Shown: positions 57,633 to 64,000 of the stretch, one piece after another
Position numbering within the stretch: position 1 is the first letter of the stretch
Layout: each line of letters begins with the position of its first letter
DNA from: Epiperipatus broadwayi
Taxonomy: Eukaryota > Onychophora > Udeonychophora > Euonychophora > Peripatidae
Reading direction: 5' to 3'
DNA: 64,000 nucleotides
Assembly (NCBI GenBank): GCA_028023455.1
Contig: JAQFVV010006426.1
Coordinates: forward strand, 1,178,001-1,242,000
Notes under the pieces: model-generated
Told to the model about the DNA's origin: nothing
The model's input: only the letters and a program-made list of their open reading frames with translations
Databases searched by the model: none
Made by a program: the position numbers and the translations under genes

Positions 57633-60600
57633 CATTTCATAATTTAAAAATATAAAATTTATTTGAAAGAATAGTTAAATAATTATTTAAGAAGTAGTTT
57701 TAAAACATTTTGTAAAAATAAAAGATTGCATTATATCAGGCTTTTAAAATAGAATAAAACTTAAAAGCAGGTGAGAAAAAGAATTAGAAAAAAAAGAGAT
57801 TTAGAAACTTATTCTCCTTTTTATAAGCTAAGAGAAATTAAAGGAATAAAAGGTGTAAAAATCTTAGTGAAAAAAGTCTAAAATAAAAAAAAGATTTAGT
57901 GAAAATAAAGTTTTGGAATGCCAGTAAGATTTCTAGCTGATAATAAAATTGAAAGCAATAATTGTAATAATTATGAACTATGCAAGTTAACTCATTGGCA
58001 TATGTGTGAAGAGACTAGATTAATCTATAAAAAAGATTAAAGAAAAAATATAAAAATCAAATTAAAAATGTAAAATTTAATTAAAAAATAGATTTAATGG
58101 GTTGCTTGGTTGTAGCGTGTCTTATGCTTGTGTCAGCTGATTTATTGACATTGTTTTGTTTTTTAAATTGTATGAAAACTATAAGCATGATGTCAACAGA
58201 AATACTGGCATTCATTGCTGCTTGAAAATCTCTTTGAAATGGCCTATCTTGAGTTGAAATCAGATAAAATTTGAATTTTTTTATTACTATTTTTAGTAGT
58301 AGGTTCATTTTTTTTTTTTTTGTCTGCTGAGTTTACTAGTTTGCACAGAGAAGAGAAAGGCAGATTTTTTTAATTGGCAAAGTCAGTAAAATTGATTAAA
58401 AATATGCCGATAATTTACATTTCAAGCCCTTCAACATGATAAAAATGTAATTACGGAATATCGGTCGGTCGTAAGTATTCAATTTTAATTTTAATTATTT
58501 AAATATTTAAAATTTTTTTTAATTATTTGATAAATGATATAATTTATTAAGGTGTTTGCATTTGTATTGGTGTGTCTGTATACTATATAAATTATACAAT
58601 ATTAAATCATTTATGCTCTTTATTATACAGTATATAAATTTGTATTCATATATAATAAAAGTGGTTTATGTATGATGTAATTTTGGTTCTCTGATCCAAG
58701 TTTGAGACCTTATTTTATAAGCATGATTCTCAAAATGTTCAATTATTTATTAATGTGTTTATATTTGTATTAGTGTATTTGTGTTTGCACTTGCATGTTT
58801 GTGTTTGTATAACAAATAATGATTTACATATACAAAGCAGTGCAATGTAAATTTTAAGACTGATTATCAGATATACAGAAAGATTGCAGTAAAGCAATCA
58901 CAAAATTTACTGAGCATAATACCATGTGAAAATATAAATACTTTAAACCAATAAAGAGAGATTTCAAATGGTGTGTGTGATGATATCCACAATGGTTATG
59001 TATATACCATATGGAATTGTATGCAAGCAAAGAATCAACTTTTAATTCTTGCTTATGCCTTGATACTCATGCTGTGGAGTCCGTAGTTTTGCCACATCTT
59101 GTGTCACATTATTTTCAAGTCTATAGCTAGCAAATGAGCTATATGCAATGGACAATAAATATTAGATAGCATCACTGGTGTGCATAAAGAAAATAAACAC
59201 TGGTGCACACAAAAAATACAAAATAAAACTAATTTTATCATTGATACAGATAGCCTATAATTTCTAGTTTTAGATAGACAAGAAGCCAATTGCTACGATG
59301 ACATGCATATACACCCAGAAATGATTTGTTTTGTATCTTTTATTAAGATGAATCTTTCTTATAGACACCTTTGAGATTGTTAACTTTTGGGTATAAGTTA
59401 AAAATGAAAAATTCTTATGCGAATAGTTTTGGAGATTCTGAAGCTGTGGATTATTTCAGGTAAGAAGTATTATATGTGGTTTGAAAGATAATTTTGTGAG
59501 GAATACAAAGAAATGATCAATAATGATGTAATTTAAACTTCATGATAAATTAGAAATTATGAACAAACAATAAAGTAATAATTAAGTCAGATGTTGAAAT
59601 TAGTGTTTTCCTTTATTTTTTAATTAGTAATCACTATTTGTTTTAGTCTTATTGTTTTCCTAAGTTTTTCTAGTTTTTATCAATGTAAAGTTTTTTGCTC
59701 TAACATTAAAACTGAAGTTATTGTGAAAATTGTGTCTCAAGCCTTTTTTTTTAAAATTCAATATGGTGCCTGGGTGTGCAACCTGTTAAGGTAGGATCAA
59801 ATTTAAAGGTATTTTAAGGAAAAGAACAATGGGAGAGAATATATAAAAGTCTCAACCATCTATTGTTATTTATTCCAGTCTTCAATTGGTTAGATTATTC
59901 TGATCTTCAATTTGTTAAAGTATTCCAGTCTTCATGCTGTCATTGATTCATTGCTTAATTCATCCAGTTATATAGACATTCAGAAATCTAAGTACAATAT
60001 AGAGCCAGTCATTACTGCTGCAGAAAATATTACAAAAGCTACAGTACTAGTAACATGCATTGCTAGACCACCTTAGAAGTGTTCAATTGGGCTTCAGGCC
60101 TCAGTGTTCTCCAAGATCAACTATCTCTACCTGAACTTTCACTGGAAATTGATGCCAAAATGGTGAAATAAATGCTGCCATAAACTCTTCCATTGTAAGC
60201 CAAAGAATGGAGGACAAGCTCTGAAACCATTGATGGAGATTAAAAAGCCAACCAGTTAGAAAGTAACACTAGTGAAAAACAAAACCAAATGAACTGTGTC
60301 ATATAATATGAAAAATCTAGATAAATATATTTTCTATAATAATTGTCTACAAATACTTTATGTATTTTTTTTAATGAAATGAACTTTAAAGAAGGACTGT
60401 TATAAAATTTTTCTAGGTAAAATTTTATTGTTATATTATAACATGTGTGCATGAATAAATACTAGTGTTTGCTTAATTATTATTTAGTGCATTCTCTCTT
60501 GTCACTGCATTATCATTTATTTAAAGAGATAAATGTTTATATGCATTAAGTTAATGCACTGGAGAGTAGGAGCTAGCTTGCAATATTTCAAGCACTTGTT

Positions 60601-61094
60601 GGCATGCCTGTCATCCAAGCATGCCAACTATAGTTAGATTCTTAAAACAAATAAAATACTTTGGATGGCAGGTTTTTGTTCCAGCAATCAAGGTGGGCCA
60701 CAGTCAGAAAATGTGGCCATGTTATGCTTCATATAGCCCAATCTGGCCATGAGTATTGTTGATGTTTGTGCTATCAATGATATTCTTCCCTTGGCTTGAA
60801 CTGCCAGTCTGTTCTTGTGTTTAGAGATATAATTGCATAGTGAAATGATAAATATAAAAGATACTGGTAAATAAATAATGTTGAGAATAAGTAAAGAAGT
60901 ATAATGAATAAAATATATATCCAGTGTATTAAAGTTTAGATTCCAAAAGATATTAAAATTATTTTAAAAGATATTTTAAACTTAGTAATGAAGTAAATTA
61001 GGAGGAATCCAGTTCAATATATAATACTTTTGTACTTATAATATTTTAGTGTTCATATTTAAATGTGTATTACCTATACTAAGTTACTGTAATT

Positions 61095-61815
61095 ATAAAA
61101 GATTCAAACTCAGACTTTTAAGCTATCTGCATCTATGTATTTTTTTTACAACCAATATACATGACCACATACATGTGAAAAAGATAAATGATCTACAATA
61201 TATGTATTTCATGTGGAACTAGCACTCATCAGTTTTCTACATTACCATCTCGCACACTTACGTATAATCAGTCCTCAGCTTATATTAAGATAGAAAATCT
61301 TCAAACTCTAGTAGATAAGCTTCAATCTTCACTTTCCAATTTTTCAGCCATTCATTTCATTGAAAATCCAAGGATAGACTGCTCAAGTCTTTTATAATTA
61401 CATTAAGTCTAGTATAGAGAATATACATACATTTAAATATTATATATTCAGCCTGTATTCTGTCCATTTTCTTCTGTATAATTAAATGGAAATATTAAGA
61501 TCCTATGTGTGAAGGGTCAGATTGATTTAAGATCAACATGGGTATGACAATAATATTGGCATCAACAAAGGCTTTGCGCATTCCATCCTGATTATCAATG
61601 AAAATAGATAGCTGAAGAGTTGGAGAGTAGAGAAAATTGAACCTTGTTCATTGGAGTTTGAAGATTTTCTTAAATTAAACTGAGCACTACTTATATATGG
61701 ATATTGGAGATCATTTATCTTTTTCATATGTATGTGAATATGTGTATTGGTTAGGTAAGCTGGATTGGATAGATGTAGCGAGTTTGAAAGTCTGAATCCA
61801 AGTCCATTATAATTA
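61095..61815. repeat. 720-bp imperfect palindrome
   Basis: 61095-61370 and 61535-61815 are reverse complements with mismatches. Shared blocks are GAAAAAGATAAATGATCT, GAAAATCTTCAAACTC, TTCAGACTTT and CACATACATGTGAAAAA-like sequence. Open frames on both strands arise from the symmetry. Confidence 0.75.
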
Positions 61816-64000
61816 TTTAATGTATATGTATTGTAATTAAATTAATCCCTTTTCATATAGTGTCTCAAAATATAAATCCAGTAGTAACCTCCATTGCAAC
61901 AGAATAAAACATTATTAAGACTTTGTAACTTATGAAATATCAAGTGAGTGAGAATATTTACTCAAAATATTTTAAAACAAATCCAGCAGTATTTTTACTC
62001 ACTTTTATCTCTTAGTTTTATTAAGTGAATATCTAAGTTAATAATAAGTGAATATGGATTGAATATGGTCTATCAGGGCACCACTAGGTTATCTGAACCT
62101 AGACAAGGTTATATTCTATACCTATTTCAAATGTACTGGGTTTGAACCCCTTTGTACCTTATAACAAAATGTAGGATTTTTGATTTTAGACCCATGCACT
62201 AACATTAAGGAAAACACAAAACATCCTTATGCTTTAGTGGTGCATATAAAATTCATCTGACAAAAATTATCACTTAGATTTTAATCTTATGAATGCATTT
62301 TAACATTTTCATAAGTTTCACTAGCTCATATTAAACACTATCAATTTATGGTGGCAATTCACTCATTCTTGAATGATGTGTATTGATGGAATGGTGGCTA
62401 TTATCTTATAATGACTCACAAATGATAACCAAATACAGTGAAAATCATTTATCAATGGCCATTAAACACATTTATCTAGATTATTGATTTAAAAACATGA
62501 GATGACAATAATGATGATGATGGTACTTCCATCCACAGCTTTAAAACTAATGTCTAACATAAAACTTAGCTTTTAGAAATTTCCTAATTATTTGGCTAAC
62601 TTTAGTATATCTAAATTAGAACTTCAACAGTTACTATTCAACAGTGAGGATGAATGATCATAACTAATAAAGAATACTATAAATAAAAATATATGCCTCT
62701 TTTAATAAAACAAATTAATATTTATTACTGGATTACTAAAATATCCATACTATTTAAAGATAGCAATGAAAATTTATATGAACAATTCTGAGTGATTTAT
62801 ATTTAAATCATAATATTAATATTAAATTCTTCCCCCTTTCCCATTAATGACAGTCTCCAACATTTATGATAGTATAATGTATATCAATTTGGTTAATAAA
62901 TTATTAAAATTTTATGTCCACAAGAAAAATATTTCATTAAAAAAAATAAACACTTTGCTTTGTGCACCCATACTCTTATAACCTTATAAATCTAAACTTA
63001 ACATATAAAGTAAAATGATTAATTAGAAAAGTGTTAGTTAGATTGAGAAGTAAAAGATTTACAGAAACAAGTTTTAAATTACTTATCTCCCCTTCTAAGG
63101 TATTGAGGATCATTATCTCAGAAATCATAATATAACCTCTTTAATGTGATATTTTTATTACTTTCAACATTTAAATGCAATTATAGATGTAGCAAGTATT
63201 ATTATTTTACTGTGTATGTGTCTGTTGATCCCCATTATGAATAAAATATTAAAAAAAAATAATAAAAAAATCGTTTACATGTTAAAATTTCATATATTTA
63301 AATTAAGATCCAATAATACCCTTTATAAAATAAAATTCATCATTTTAGAATACATACAATCATTAATAAAGCTTATAGCTATTATTACTGAAACTTTTTG
63401 TTTTACTTGATTTTGGGTTTTAAAAATTCAGAGATAAGAAAAGATAAAAATTTTGTTATTAAAATCTTTGCTAATAGTCCCTGATATAAAAAGAAAATAT
63501 ATAATTAAAATTCATATTACCAGTCCTTTTATTTTCTTGAGGTTTCCAAGAGTTCAAATTCAGCCTGTTAAATGTCTGTATATTTTGCAGCAAACACATA
63601 CACCAATCTGTAGCATGTGTATATGACCAATTTCCATAATTCAATGGAACAGTCTTTTTCCTTTCTTGACTTGAGGCTTGTAATTTTTTTATGGTAATGA
63701 TGATGATGAAATTACTTGCTTCAGTAGGAACCACTTGGCACTGGAACTGTTTTCTCTCTTACTGTTCAGTATAATTCTTTTAATAAATTAAGGATATCTG
63801 TTCTTTTCATATTTATAATTTTTTACTGGGGTTTAAACGTAGTCACTGGTACAACTGAACTAGCATGGTTTAACACATTTCAGTAGATTATTTATTTTTA
63901 TTTAGCTTTCAAATGCAGGTGAATGTTTCTTCTATTTAAAACATGGATGAGCAATCAGTCACTTCAATTCTATCTTTCCTAATCAGTCATAAGATGTGGA

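Larger units (their letters stand above)
50613..64000. other. Intergenic region downstream of SMG6
   Basis: 13.4 kb with no supportable gene on either strand. It holds three repeats of one unit (51775-52920), a second RTE relic (53150-54480), a C15 tract (54521-54536), a fragment of the 11183 outer-arm repeat (55338-55410, minus), foldbacks at 56534-57632 and 61095-61815, and GC-richer unassigned blocks at 59990-60240 and 60560-60830. 62000-64000 is AT-rich with nothing recognised. Confidence 0.65.

Noticed and set aside
61188-61397. Open frames on both strands at 61.2-61.7 kb as genes
   Set aside because: They are the two arms of one palindrome, so each strand shows the same weak frame.

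Overview
The window is a stretch of very AT-rich animal DNA and is not prokaryotic. Coding sequence is split into short exons with GT..AG borders, separated by introns of up to about 11.6 kb. The introns are filled with non-LTR retrotransposons, Penelope-like fragments, a mariner relic, SINE-like repeats, minisatellites and foldback elements. The intron style, the CR1-, RTE- and Penelope-type elements, the tRNA-derived retroposon and the AT/CA microsatellites suit an invertebrate, possibly a cephalopod or other lophotrochozoan. That placement is inference; the sequence does not prove the taxon.

The only cellular gene I can support is the 3' part of SMG6 (EST1A), the nonsense-mediated-decay endonuclease, on the + strand. 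Eight exons lie at 1854-2204, 9297-9400, 15484-15669, 27288-27443, 38415-38565, 45491-45705, 45792-45864 and 49800-49936. Their splice phases agree at every junction and together they encode 456 residues and a stop codon. The first three exons hold the end of the EST1 helical domain, the fourth an acidic/charged linker, and the last four the PIN nuclease domain with all three catalytic aspartates. Exons upstream of 1854 lie outside the window. The 3'UTR starts at 49937 with a probable poly(A) site near 50610. No gene is visible from there to 64000.

Mobile elements by region: a GC-rich poly(A)-tailed retroposon (about 590-1056); a tRNA-like retroposon with a 17-bp target duplication (2711-2852); a 5'-truncated RTE LINE (5351-7625); a foldback/TIR element holding telomere-like repeats (11183-12928); a GIY-YIG Penelope fragment (13205-13513); two adjacent palindromes (13801-14775); a mariner relic (18270-19215); a foldback element (19322-20170); minisatellites (20690-21100 and 25445-25850); a nearly full-length CR1-type LINE with PHD/SGNH ORF1 and APE/RT ORF2 (28271-33505); a Penelope-like relic (35033-35830, minus) and a CR1 3' end (36308-36403, minus); a perfect 87-bp inverted repeat (37431-37628); an RTE relic split by a dimeric foldback insert with 14-bp target duplications (38710-39990); a 680-bp palindrome with Penelope-type ribozyme-like ends and 13-bp flanking repeats (41678-42423); further hammerhead-like and foldback copies (43343-43740 and 46950-47810); a second RTE relic (53150-54480); and foldback elements at 56534-57632 and 61095-61815.

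The most notable pattern is the number of long inverted repeats inside one gene. Several carry motifs resembling the hammerhead core (CTGANGA, stem, GAAAC) close to Penelope GIY-YIG relics. This looks like a population of ribozyme-bearing, Penelope-dependent or retrozyme-like elements. Transcribed as intron RNA, they would form long duplexes around the PIN-domain exons.
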